64,000 bases of DNA from Sphingobium ummariense RL-3 (GTDB lineage: Bacteria > Pseudomonadota > Alphaproteobacteria > Sphingomonadales > Sphingomonadaceae). Positions within the stretch are counted from its first letter, which is position 1; every line of letters begins with the position of its first letter. Below the pieces are notes generated by a model. It was not told the DNA's origin, made no database searches, and saw only the letters and a list, made by a program, of their open reading frames with translations. The translations under genes were made by a program, and so were the position numbers. This document shows positions 10,135-17,863 of the stretch, piece after piece. The stretch spans positions 1 through 64,000 of the forward strand of contig NZ_AUWY01000126.1 in NCBI RefSeq assembly GCF_000447205.1, read 5' to 3'.

Positions 10135-10821
10135 ATGCGCCTGCCGCTCCGTCTCGCCCTCGCTGCCGTTCCCGCCCTTCTTTCTACTGCGGCGCAGGCC
10201 CGCACCGCGGAGGACGAACAGGCCTGGCTGAACCTGACCGCGATGGGATCGATCAAGGGCGACCTCGTCTATTTCGCGGAGCTTCAGCCGCGCTTCGGTG
10301 ACGGCGTGTCGCGGCTGGACCAGTTGCTCCTGCGTGGCGCGGTCGGCTGGAAGCTGTCGCCGGCGGCGACGCTCTATCAGGGCTATGCCCATATCGTCGT
10401 GCCGGTCGAAGGCGGCCGGGATGTGAATGAGGAGCGCAGCTTCCAACAGCTCAGCTGGACACTGGGCAAGCCCTGGGGTGGCGAACTGTCGTCGCGCACC
10501 CGACTCGAACAGCGCTGGCGCTCCGATGGCGACGACATGGGCTGGCGGCTGCGCGAGATGCTGCGCTACGAAAAGCCGCTTCGGGCCGACAGCAACGCGG
10601 TGAATGCGCTTGTCTATGCGGAGGGGTTCGTTGCGCTCAACGACACCGACTGGGGCGCCAGGGGCGGCTTCGACCAGCTCCGTACCTTCCTCGGCGTGGA
10701 ACTGGGTCTTCCCGGCGCCTCGACGGCGGAGCTCGGCTATCTGAACCAGCTCATCAATCAGGCGGGCAGCAACAGCCGCGTCAACCATGTGGCATCGGTG
10801 ACCATCTTCTTCCGCCATTGA
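10135..10821 (+). CDS. DUF2490 domain outer-membrane-like protein
   Basis: A 228-aa protein with a signal peptide (MRLPLRLALAAVPALLSTAAQA) and alternating beta-strand patterns ending in an aromatic residue near the C-terminus (VASVTIFFRH), as expected of a small outer-membrane barrel. The body (EDEQAWLNLTAMGSI, LFAELQPRF-like and YQGYAHI segments) matches DUF2490. Function unknown. Convergent with the DUF983 gene, 22 bp apart. Confidence 0.8.
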   Translation: MRLPLRLALAAVPALLSTAAQARTAEDEQAWLNLTAMGSIKGDLVYFAELQPRFGDGVSRLDQLLLRGAVGWKLSPAATLYQGYAHIVVPVEGGRDVNEERSFQQLSWTLGKPWGGELSSRTRLEQRWRSDGDDMGWRLREMLRYEKPLRADSNAVNALVYAEGFVALNDTDWGARGGFDQLRTFLGVELGLPGASTAELGYLNQLINQAGSNSRVNHVASVTIFFRH

Positions 10822-10843
10822 ACGAACACCGCCGGGCGGCGGA

Positions 10844-11284
10844 TTACTGCCGATCGGTGCCGTGCAGCTTGGCCCAGAGCGCAGCCGTCCCCGCCTCCTG
10901 CGCGCGATTGGTGAACTGCGCCGCGACGAGCCATCCTTTGATCGGCCGCAGCGGCAGCACCGTGGTCAGGATCAGCACCGGTACGCCCAGCGCCAGATGC
11001 ACCCAGAGCGGCGGGCTGGCCAGGATCTCCAGCATGATGATGAAGATCACCCCGGGCACGCAGGCGAAGAGCTGGACGAACACCGCCGGGCCGTCGGCGG
11101 GGTCCGCGAAGCTGTAGTCCAGCCCGCACACCTCGCAATGGTCGCGCACCGTCAGGAATCCGTTAAAGATATGCCCCTCGCCGCAGCGCGGGCAGCGCCC
11201 CGCGACGCCCGTTTCATGGGCCGGGCGCTTGGGCCAGCGCCGTCCCGTCTTGTCGACCCACATGGCCGTGCCGTTCTTGTCCAT
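10844..11284 (-). CDS. DUF983 family membrane protein
   Basis: A 146-aa protein with an N-terminal zinc-ribbon-like segment (GRCPRCGEGHIFNGF..CEVCGLDYS) followed by two hydrophobic segments (FVQLFACVPGVIFIIMLEI and LGVPVLILTTVLPL), the DUF983 layout. The start at 11284 is supported by GAGGAGGAAGCG directly upstream; the open frame extends much further upstream but is antisense to ychF there. DUF983 proteins are often encoded near cytochrome oxidase genes; no such context is seen here. Confidence 0.85.
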   Translation of the reverse strand: MDKNGTAMWVDKTGRRWPKRPAHETGVAGRCPRCGEGHIFNGFLTVRDHCEVCGLDYSFADPADGPAVFVQLFACVPGVIFIIMLEILASPPLWVHLALGVPVLILTTVLPLRPIKGWLVAAQFTNRAQEAGTAALWAKLHGTDRQ

Positions 11285-11437
11285 CGCTTCCTCCTCGCAT
11301 CCTCCCCGCCATGTCGGGGCGCGCCGGCGCATTTCAACTGCGCACTTTGTCCACCCCCTTCCCGCCCGAAGGCTGGTCAAAAGGTCGCGAAGGCGGTATC
11401 GGCCCGGCCCATCATTCCAGAATTCGAAGGCAGTTTC

Positions 11438-12538
11438 ATGGGTTTTCGTTGCGGTATCGTCGGTCTTCCCAATGTGGGAAAGTCCACCCTGTTCAACGCG
11501 CTGACGGAAACGCAGGCAGCGCAGGCGGCCAACTATCCCTTCTGCACGATCGAGCCCAATGTCGGGCAGGTCGCCGTGCCCGACGAGCGGCTGCAGGCCA
11601 TCGCGAAGATCGGCGGATCGGCCAAGATCATCGAGACGCAGCTCGCCTTCGTCGACATCGCCGGGCTGGTGCGCGGCGCGTCCAAGGGCGAAGGGCTCGG
11701 CAACCAGTTCCTCGCCAATATTCGCGAGGTGGACGCCATCGTCCACGTCCTGCGCTGCTTCGAAGATGACGACATCACCCATGTCGAGGGCAAGGTCGAT
11801 CCCATCGCCGATGCCGAGACGGTCGAGACCGAGCTGATGCTCGCGGACCTCGAATCCCTGGAGAAGCGCGTGCCCTCCTTCGCCAAGAAGGCGGCGCAGG
11901 GCGACAAGGAGGCGAAGGCCGCCGCAGCGGTGCTCGGCCAGGCGCTCGACCTGCTGCGCGACGGCAAGCCCGCCCGCCTCACCGATCCGAAGGACGAGGA
12001 GGAAGCCCGCATCTTCCGCCAGGCGCAGCTCCTGACCGCCAAGCCCGTCCTCTATGTCTGCAATGTCGAGGAGGAAAGCGCCGCTACCGGCAACGCCCAC
12101 TCCGCCCGCGTGTTCGACAAGGCGGCGGCCGAAGGTGCCAAGGCCGTGATCGTCTCCGCCGCGATCGAGGCCGAACTGGTGACCATGCCGGTCGAGGAGC
12201 GGCAGGAATATCTGGAGGCGCTGGGGCTGGAGGAAGCCGGCCTCGCCCGCATCATCCGTGCGGGCTACGAACTGCTCGGCCTCATCACCTTCTTCACCGT
12301 CGGCCCGAAGGAAGCGCGCGCCTGGACAGTGCACAAGGGGTCGAAGGCGCCCCAGGCGGCCGGCGCAATCCATTCCGATTTCGAAAAGGGCTTCATCCGC
12401 GCCGAAACCATGGCCTATGCCGACTATATCCAGTTCAACGGCGAGGCGGGCGCGAAGGAAGCGGGCAAGTGGCGTTCGGAAGGCAAGGACTATGTGACGC
12501 AAGACGGCGACATCATGCTGTTCCGGTTCAACGTATAG
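11438..12538 (+). CDS. ychF: Redox-regulated P-loop ATPase/GTPase YchF
   Basis: Obg-family P-loop protein binding the ribosome and preferring ATP. 366 aa, canonical. Walker A is GLPNVGKST (residues 8-16), the G3 region is DIAGLVRGASKGEGLGN, and the usual NKxD is NVEE, the NxxE variant that explains ATP preference. The C-terminal TGS domain (LITFFTVGPKEARAW..) is intact. The start MGFRCGIVGLP is the family's normal N-terminus. Confidence 0.96.
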   Translation: MGFRCGIVGLPNVGKSTLFNALTETQAAQAANYPFCTIEPNVGQVAVPDERLQAIAKIGGSAKIIETQLAFVDIAGLVRGASKGEGLGNQFLANIREVDAIVHVLRCFEDDDITHVEGKVDPIADAETVETELMLADLESLEKRVPSFAKKAAQGDKEAKAAAAVLGQALDLLRDGKPARLTDPKDEEEARIFRQAQLLTAKPVLYVCNVEEESAATGNAHSARVFDKAAAEGAKAVIVSAAIEAELVTMPVEERQEYLEALGLEEAGLARIIRAGYELLGLITFFTVGPKEARAWTVHKGSKAPQAAGAIHSDFEKGFIRAETMAYADYIQFNGEAGAKEAGKWRSEGKDYVTQDGDIMLFRFNV

Positions 12539-12549
12539 CCTTACCAGGC

Positions 12550-12572
12550 CCGTTCGGACTCAGGGCGAACGG
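12550..12572. repeat. Short copy of the sphingomonad palindrome
   Basis: CCGTTCG at 12550-12556 and CGAACGG at 12566-12572 form a perfect 7-bp hairpin with 9 bases between, containing the CTCAGGG core of the repeat seen at 58-171 and 6081-6183. It sits 12 bp after ychF and may act as a transcript-end hairpin. Confidence 0.6.
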
Positions 12573-12582
12573 CGGATAGATC

Positions 12583-13080
12583 ATGCAGCGCAAATCCGCC
12601 TTCCCGCCCAGCGTCGATGAACATACCCGCTTGCTGATCCTGGGCAGCCTGCCCGGCGATGCCTCCATCCGGCAAGGCGAATATTATGCGCATCGCGGCA
12701 ATGCCTTCTGGTCGCTGATCGGCGATGTGCTGGGCGAGGATCTGCGCGCCCTTCCCTATGCGCTGCGCCTGAAGCGTCTGCGCGCACGCCATGTCGGCCT
12801 TTGGGACGTGATCGAAAGCGCAGATCGCGAAGGCAGCCTCGACAGCGCGATCCGGGGCGCCGAACTGCGCGACCTCGGCGCCTTCATCGCCCGCTTGCCC
12901 TCGCTGGAGGCTGTCGCCTTCAACGGCCGGACCGCCGCGCTGCATGGCCGCCGCCAGATCGGGTCCAGGCCCGACCTTGCGCTGATCGACCTCCCCTCCT
13001 CCAGCGGCGCCTATGCCAGCCTCCCGCGCGAGGCGAAGCGCCGCGCCTGGGCCGTGCTCGCGGCGCATGTCTCCGGGTGA
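12583..13080 (+). CDS. DNA-deoxyinosine/uracil glycosylase (UDG superfamily family 6-like)
   Basis: Probable base-excision repair glycosylase that removes hypoxanthine or related deaminated bases. The 165 aa show the family signature near the N-terminus (LLILGSLPGDASIRQGEYY followed by AHRGNAFW) and a C-terminal LPSSSGAYASLP that fits the catalytic-fold loop. It begins 44 bp after ychF and may be co-transcribed with it. Exact substrate preference cannot be read from sequence. Confidence 0.8.
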   Translation: MQRKSAFPPSVDEHTRLLILGSLPGDASIRQGEYYAHRGNAFWSLIGDVLGEDLRALPYALRLKRLRARHVGLWDVIESADREGSLDSAIRGAELRDLGAFIARLPSLEAVAFNGRTAALHGRRQIGSRPDLALIDLPSSSGAYASLPREAKRRAWAVLAAHVSG

Positions 13081-13150
13081 ACCAATCGTCACTTTACCGA
13101 CCCCGTCTGCCTGCTAAGCCTCCCCCATCCCAACGAACATAAGAGTCGCC

Positions 13151-14431
13151 ATGCTTCCCCGTCGTCCCGCAGTCGCGCTGCTTCTCTCGCTCACCCTTGC
13201 GCTGGGCGCCTGTGCGCCCGCTGCCCATCGCCCGGCCGCGACCGCGGCGGCGCCGGTGGAGCAGCGGCAGCCCGTCACCATCCTGGTGTCGATCGACGGC
13301 TTCCGTCCCGACTATCTGGCGCGCGGCGTCACCCCGCATCTGTCCGCGCTGGCGGCGGGCGGAGTCGAGGCAGCGATGCGCCCATCCTTCCCGACCAAGA
13401 CCTTTCCCAATCATTGGGCGATCGTCACTGGCGACCGGCCCGACCGCAGCGGCATCGTCGCCAACAATATGGAGGATGCGAGCCGCCCGGACGACAAGTT
13501 CACGATGGCGACCGACGATCCCTATTGGTGGAAGGAAGCCGAGCCGATCTGGGTGACGGCGGAGAAGGCGGGCGTGCGCACGGCGACGCTGTTCTGGCCC
13601 GGCTCGAACGTTTCCTGGGGCGCGACCAAGGCGCCGGATTGGCCCTACACCCTGACCGGCGGCACCCGGCCGAGCGACTGGGCGCAGTTCAACCAGGAGA
13701 TTTCCGGCATCCAGCGGGTCAACAGCGTGCTGGACGTGTTGCGCCGCCCCGCGGACATCCGCCCCCGCTTCCTGACGCTCTATTTCGACATCGTCGACAC
13801 GGCAGGCCATCAATATGGCCCCGACGCACCAGAAACCCGCAAGGCGGTGAGCGAAGTTGACGGTTATATCGGAATGCTGCTGGATGGCCTGAAGGCGCTG
13901 GGCCAGCCCGTGAACCTCGTGATCGTGTCCGACCATGGCATGGCGGCCAAGGCAAATGACCGGGTCATCGCGCTCGACAAGCTGGCCGATCCGGCCGACT
14001 ATCGGATCGTCGAGACCGGCCCCTATGCCAGCCTCGCCGCCCAGCCGGGCCATGAGGCGAAGCTGGAAGCGGCGCTGCTGAAGCCGCAGCCCCACGGCCA
14101 GTGCTGGCGCAAGGCGGAGCTTCCGGCGCGCTTCCACTATGGCACGCACCGCCGCGTCCCACCCTATTTCTGCCTGGCAGAAACCGGCTGGGTGTATCAG
14201 AAAAGCGCGCCCACCAAGCCCATCAGCGGCGGCGACCATGGCTGGGACAACCGCGCGCCGGAAATGCAGGCGCTCTTCATCGCCAACGGCCCGGCGTTCG
14301 ATACCGGTTTCCATCCCCCGGCGGATTTCGCCAATGTCGACGTCTATCCCTTGCTCGCCCAGCTGATCGGCGTGAAGCCGCTGGCAAGCGACGGCAATCC
14401 GGCAGTGCTGACGGGCATCATCAAGCCCTGA
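13151..14431 (+). CDS. Ectonucleotide pyrophosphatase/phosphodiesterase-like lipoprotein
   Basis: Type I phosphodiesterase/nucleotide pyrophosphatase of the alkaline phosphatase superfamily, exported. The N-terminus has a signal and lipobox (LALGAC). Metal and nucleophile motifs are VSIDGFRPDYL (first metal Asp), PSFPTKTFPNHW (the nucleophile is probably the Thr in TKTFPNH), YFDIVDTAGHQYGP and VSDHGMA, with a final GDHGWDN. 426 aa, normal for bacterial members. Substrate is unknown; nucleotide or phospholipid diesters are possible. Confidence 0.88.
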   Translation: MLPRRPAVALLLSLTLALGACAPAAHRPAATAAAPVEQRQPVTILVSIDGFRPDYLARGVTPHLSALAAGGVEAAMRPSFPTKTFPNHWAIVTGDRPDRSGIVANNMEDASRPDDKFTMATDDPYWWKEAEPIWVTAEKAGVRTATLFWPGSNVSWGATKAPDWPYTLTGGTRPSDWAQFNQEISGIQRVNSVLDVLRRPADIRPRFLTLYFDIVDTAGHQYGPDAPETRKAVSEVDGYIGMLLDGLKALGQPVNLVIVSDHGMAAKANDRVIALDKLADPADYRIVETGPYASLAAQPGHEAKLEAALLKPQPHGQCWRKAELPARFHYGTHRRVPPYFCLAETGWVYQKSAPTKPISGGDHGWDNRAPEMQALFIANGPAFDTGFHPPADFANVDVYPLLAQLIGVKPLASDGNPAVLTGIIKP

Positions 14432-14456
14432 CGATCGGGCAAAGCCTATAGGGACT

Positions 14457-14927
14457 TCAGCGCGCAGTAATCCGCGCGATTTCCTTCGCCACCATTTCCT
14501 GCACCAACCCGGGCAGGTGCATGTCCAGCCATTCCTTGAGCATCGGCTTCAGGAGCGATCGCACCAGTCCGTCGAGTGTATTGTCCTCACCCTCGCGCGG
14601 GGTCACGAGCATGGAGGACAGCGCGGAGAGCGAATGGCGCGCCGCAATCTCACTTTCCACCGAAAGGATGCTCCCGGCCTCCGTTTCTGCTGTTTGGGTC
14701 GGGCGCGTCGTCCTGGGAACAGCCATGGGTTCCTCCGCCGTCACTTCGTCCGTCAGTTCCAGCACTTCCTCGACCGCGGGCTCGATCTGCCGAGCGGGAA
14801 CGCCCAGTTCCGCCGGCGCCTTACCGCGCCGGGGCGCATGGACCGCCACCTCGCCCTCCTCCGCGATGATCCGCTTTATGGAGGAGAGGATCTCCTCCAT
14901 GGAGGGTTCCTTGCTCATGTCGCCCAT
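14457..14927 (-). CDS. DUF2497 (PopZ-like) protein
   Basis: A 156-aa acidic protein. The N-terminus MSKEPSMEEILSSIKRIIAEE and the C-terminal helices (LVRSLLKPMLKEWLDMHLPG, then LVQEMVAKEIARI) match DUF2497, the family of the polar organising protein PopZ, with a low-complexity acidic middle. In Caulobacter PopZ anchors the ParB-parS complex at the pole; the same role is plausible here but inferred. It lies 34 bp after tolC on the same strand. AGGAAAG precedes the chosen ATG. Confidence 0.8.
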   Translation of the reverse strand: MGDMSKEPSMEEILSSIKRIIAEEGEVAVHAPRRGKAPAELGVPARQIEPAVEEVLELTDEVTAEEPMAVPRTTRPTQTAETEAGSILSVESEIAARHSLSALSSMLVTPREGEDNTLDGLVRSLLKPMLKEWLDMHLPGLVQEMVAKEIARITAR

Positions 14928-14961
14928 GGGTCTTTCCTGACAATCAGGCCCGTCGAAAAAT

Positions 14962-16455
14962 CTAGGGCTCCTGAACCTGTGCAGGGTTCACATTGGCGTT
15001 TTGTGCGGTCGTGTCAACGGTACGCGTCGCCTGGGGCGTAGGCTTCGGGTCGAAGTCCCAGTCGAACCACTTGCCCCGAACGCGCTCGTAATTGACCATC
15101 GGGTCGTAGAGTGGACCGCTCTCCAGCCCCAGATCCTTCGCTTCCGCATGGCCCATGGCGGCCAGCACGCTGAAGCCCGCGACATAGGCGTTGCGCCGCG
15201 CGGAGACCAGTTCCACCTTGGCGATCAGCGATTCCTGCTCGGCGTTCAGGATGTCAAGGATGGTACGGCTGCCGACCGAATTTTCCGCCCGCACGCCTTC
15301 CAGCGACAGGGCGGCGGCATCCACCGCCTTCTGGCTGGACTGGATCGTCTGCAACGACGCCTGCCAGCTGGCATAGGCGGCACGGGCCTGCGCGATCACG
15401 CTACGCTCGGTTTCGATCTCCGCTTCAATTGCCTGCGATTCCAGCGCCTGGCTCTGCCGCACCTGCGCGGCGGGCCGCCCGCCCTGGTAGAGGGGGATCG
15501 AAATCTGCACGCCGGCCGCCGCCTGCTTGTTGATCTGCGGTCCCTCGACGATGTTGCCGTTGGCGTCCTGAGCGCTGCTGTTGAGCGAGTGGAGGTAGTT
15601 GGTGTAGCCGGCCTGGGTGAAGGCCGAGACGGTCGGCATCACCGTGCCCTTTGCTGCCTTGACATCATAACCGCGCGCCTCGCGCTCCTTCTTCGCGGCC
15701 AGAATGTCCGGATTGTCGTTCAGCGCTACCTGCACCGCGACGTCGGGCGACGCGGGAAGGCCTGGTAGTTCGGTCGGGGGCTCCAGATTGTCCGGCGCCT
15801 CGCCCACCAGAGCGATATAGTTCTCCCGGCTGCTGATCAGGTTCGCTTCGGCGGTCTGCAGGTCGGATCGGGCCAGCGCGAGGCGCGATTCCGACTGCGC
15901 AACGTCGGTGCGCGTCACGTCACCCACTTCGAACCGGTCATTGGTCGCCTGAAGGTTGACCTCCAGCACGTTCACATTGGCCCGGTTCAGCGAGACGATC
16001 GCCATGTCGCGGATCACGTCCATATAGGCGGCGACAGTCTGCGAGAAGATGCTCGCTTCCGTCCCGCGCAGGCTGGCCTGCCCGGCCTCGACCCGCGTCT
16101 TGGCCGCCTTGATGCCGTTGCGAACCGTACCACCCGAATAGACGGGCACGCTGAGCTGTGCCTGCGTATTGATGGTACGCTGGGGCGAGGTGAAGCTGAT
16201 CGTCGGCTTCAGAATGCTTTCGGTATAGCTGCCGTTGGCGTCGAGCGCGGGCCGTCCTGCAGCCTTCTGGATCGCCACATTCTCGTCGGTCGCGCGCTGC
16301 CCCGCCCGGGCGCCGGTCAGCGTCGGGTTGGCGCGATAGGCTTTGGCAAGCGCTCCCTGCAGGGTTTCCGCCAGCGCCGGAACGGCCATGGCCGTACTCA
16401 TCGACAGCAGCGCCGTGGCGGCAGTCAGCCTCAAGGACATTTGCTTTGCTGTCAT
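14962..16455 (-). CDS. tolC: TolC family outer membrane efflux protein
   Basis: Trimeric outer-membrane channel of type I secretion and tripartite efflux. 497 aa with a signal peptide (ending AVPALA), two OEP repeats beginning AKAYRANPTLTGARAGQ and ALNDNPDILAAKKEREA, long coiled-coil helices, and the typical SVGSRTILDILNAEQ motif near the C-terminal repeat. The protein ends with a short Pro/Gln-rich tail. It follows pcm by 24 bp; the two form the usual sphingomonad pcm-tolC operon, with the PopZ-like gene behind it. Confidence 0.92.
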   Translation of the reverse strand: MTAKQMSLRLTAATALLSMSTAMAVPALAETLQGALAKAYRANPTLTGARAGQRATDENVAIQKAAGRPALDANGSYTESILKPTISFTSPQRTINTQAQLSVPVYSGGTVRNGIKAAKTRVEAGQASLRGTEASIFSQTVAAYMDVIRDMAIVSLNRANVNVLEVNLQATNDRFEVGDVTRTDVAQSESRLALARSDLQTAEANLISSRENYIALVGEAPDNLEPPTELPGLPASPDVAVQVALNDNPDILAAKKEREARGYDVKAAKGTVMPTVSAFTQAGYTNYLHSLNSSAQDANGNIVEGPQINKQAAAGVQISIPLYQGGRPAAQVRQSQALESQAIEAEIETERSVIAQARAAYASWQASLQTIQSSQKAVDAAALSLEGVRAENSVGSRTILDILNAEQESLIAKVELVSARRNAYVAGFSVLAAMGHAEAKDLGLESGPLYDPMVNYERVRGKWFDWDFDPKPTPQATRTVDTTAQNANVNPAQVQEP

Positions 16456-16479
16456 GAACCCCCGCCCTGATCCTCTAGT

Positions 16480-17112
16480 CTAGAATATGAACCGTTCGGG
16501 CGCCTTGAAGCCCGGCAACACCACCATCTCGATATCCGTCAGGCTCGCGAGCCCCAGGATACCGCCCACCACCCGGCCGCTGCACAGCCGCGTGACCCCG
16601 CGCTCGACAATCCCGGTCACGACCCGGGCCCCATCGGCAAGCTGCTGAACGAGCGCGGCAGGTACTTCCTCCACGGCGCCGTCGATGAACAACACGTCAT
16701 AGGGAGCACCCTCGGGAGCGCCCGCGTTGAGCGGCCCGCGCGACACAGTAACGCCGGGCACGGCGATCTCTGGACCGCCCTCTTCCTCGACCGCAGTCAC
16801 CTGCACACCCAATTCCGCAAGCAAGGCGGCGCTGTATCCGGTGGCAGCGCCCACCAGCAGCACCTTCTCCCCCGGCTCGACCTGCGCTTCCTTGAGCAAC
16901 CGCCCGGTGACGAGCGGCGGATTGAGTGCGCGTCCGCCGGACAGCGGAATCGGCCGGTCGACATAGGTCATGGCGCGGCGCTCCGCAGGCACGAAAGCCT
17001 CGCGCGGCACCCTGGCCATCACGGCGATGACGCGCTGGTCGTCCACATCGCTGGTGCGAAGCTGGCTCTCGACCATGGCGGCCCGCATCGAAGAAAAATT
17101 CTGCTCGGTCAC
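16480..17112 (-). CDS. pcm: Protein-L-isoaspartate O-methyltransferase family protein
   Basis: SAM-dependent methyltransferase of the PCMT family, repairing isoaspartyl residues in classical members. The body reads MVESQLRTSDVDDQRVIAVM, then PREAFVP, then the SAM-binding VLLVGAATGYSAALLAELG. Motif I has GAATGY where classical Pcm has G.GSGY, so catalysis in this divergent alphaproteobacterial branch is less certain. GTG 17112 is chosen because GAGGAAC lies 7 bp upstream; the open frame extends to 17274 but would cross the inverted repeat at 17132-17159. First gene of the pcm-tolC operon. Confidence 0.85.
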   Translation of the reverse strand: MTEQNFSSMRAAMVESQLRTSDVDDQRVIAVMARVPREAFVPAERRAMTYVDRPIPLSGGRALNPPLVTGRLLKEAQVEPGEKVLLVGAATGYSAALLAELGVQVTAVEEEGGPEIAVPGVTVSRGPLNAGAPEGAPYDVLFIDGAVEEVPAALVQQLADGARVVTGIVERGVTRLCSGRVVGGILGLASLTDIEMVVLPGFKAPERFIF

Positions 17113-17131
17113 GACAGTTCCTCGCTTGGCA

Positions 17132-17159
17132 CAACTGTATTGGTAATGCAATACAGTTG
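17132..17159. promoter_or_regulatory. Perfect 11-bp inverted repeat upstream of pcm-tolC, operator candidate
   Basis: CAACTGTATTG (17132-17142), spacer GTAATG, CAATACAGTTG (17149-17159). Both arms match exactly. The site ends 20 bp before the pcm GTG, where a repressor would cover the promoter or leader. Its length and symmetry resemble TetR-type operators; no regulator gene is adjacent. Confidence 0.6.
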
Positions 17160-17297
17160 AAGGATCATCGACCTCTAAATCAGCAAACCCCGATCGCCAA
17201 GCGGCTTTCCATGGCGCACGAAGATTCTTGACGCGCCGCGGCGCGCCGGCTTGACTTTGCCGCGAAAGCCTCACATCTGCGGCGTCCCACTTGCCGA

Positions 17298-17371
17298 GGC
17301 CCGATGGCGGAGTGGTGACGCAGCGGACTGCAAATCCGTATACGCCGGTTCGATTCCGGCTCGGGCCTCCA
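17298..17371 (+). tRNA. tRNA-Cys (GCA)
   Basis: 74 nt including encoded CCA. The acceptor stem GGCCCGA pairs with TCGGGCC. The anticodon loop CTGCAAA gives GCA, and the T-arm is CCGGTTCGATTCCGG. Followed by an element-remnant region with an integrase-like fossil. Confidence 0.96.
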
Positions 17372-17418
17372 TTACGGCCTCTCGGAGCGTCTGAGGGCGT
17401 CCCGTAAGTGGCTGTTTT
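17372..17418 (+). terminator. Possible terminator after tRNA-Cys
   Basis: TTACGG (17372-17377) pairs with CCGTAA (17402-17407), with an inner CCTC/GAGG pairing, and TTTTT follows at 17414-17418. The stem is interrupted and the T-run starts 7 bases after it, so this is a weak candidate. Confidence 0.35.
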
Positions 17419-17578
17419 TCAGTGATTTTTCTGCTACAGTGGCTCCGTCAGTTCAGGGCCGTTTCATCAACTCTCACCCAAATGATGGACGATTTGATGG
17501 TAGGCCCCGAGATCACGATGGGGACATACCATCATATCGAGCGGAAAGCGGCAGAAATCCGGGCTTACAGCGGCATGG

Positions 17579-17640
17579 GTGTCGCGCGCAAAGCCCAAGG
17601 ACAAGCCTTACAAACTCAGCGATCGCGACGGCTCGGGCGG
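17579..17640 (+). pseudogene. Possible fossil of a tyrosine integrase N-terminus
   Basis: The peptide RAKPKDKPYKLSDRDG matches the start of P4-type tyrosine integrases (..AKPKDKPYKLSDGGGLYL..), but similarity stops within about 15 residues and the rest of the frame is not integrase-like. It lies about 210 bp past the 3' end of tRNA-Cys, where an integrase of a tRNA-targeting element would sit. The remainder of 17372-17863 holds no gene I can support; a peptide near 17743-17850 (QHLYVVNTRFNRMDTND) may be another remnant. Confidence 0.4.
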
Positions 17641-17863
17641 AGGTGGTGACCATCGCTTTCGCCGCCGACCTGAAATGGGCAGACTGGTCAAGAGCAACGC
17701 ACTCAGCGGCCTGGCCGCGCCGGCTACGGCTGCCCTTGCCGGGCAGCATCTCTATGTCGTGAACACGCGGTTCAACCGCATGGACACGAACGATGCTGCG
17801 CCCCCGTTTACCACGAGCAAGGCGCCGCTGGCGACCGCGACGGCGGATTGATGCGGACGCGCG

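Noticed and set aside
10844..12502. 552-aa minus-strand ORF extending DUF983 upstream
   Set aside because: The upstream part is antisense to ychF; the ribosome-binding site and family length place the DUF983 start at 11284.
17412..17851. Short plus-strand ORFs after tRNA-Cys as genes
   Set aside because: Three overlapping frames compete, none has a ribosome-binding site or full-length domain; only a short integrase-like peptide can be supported.
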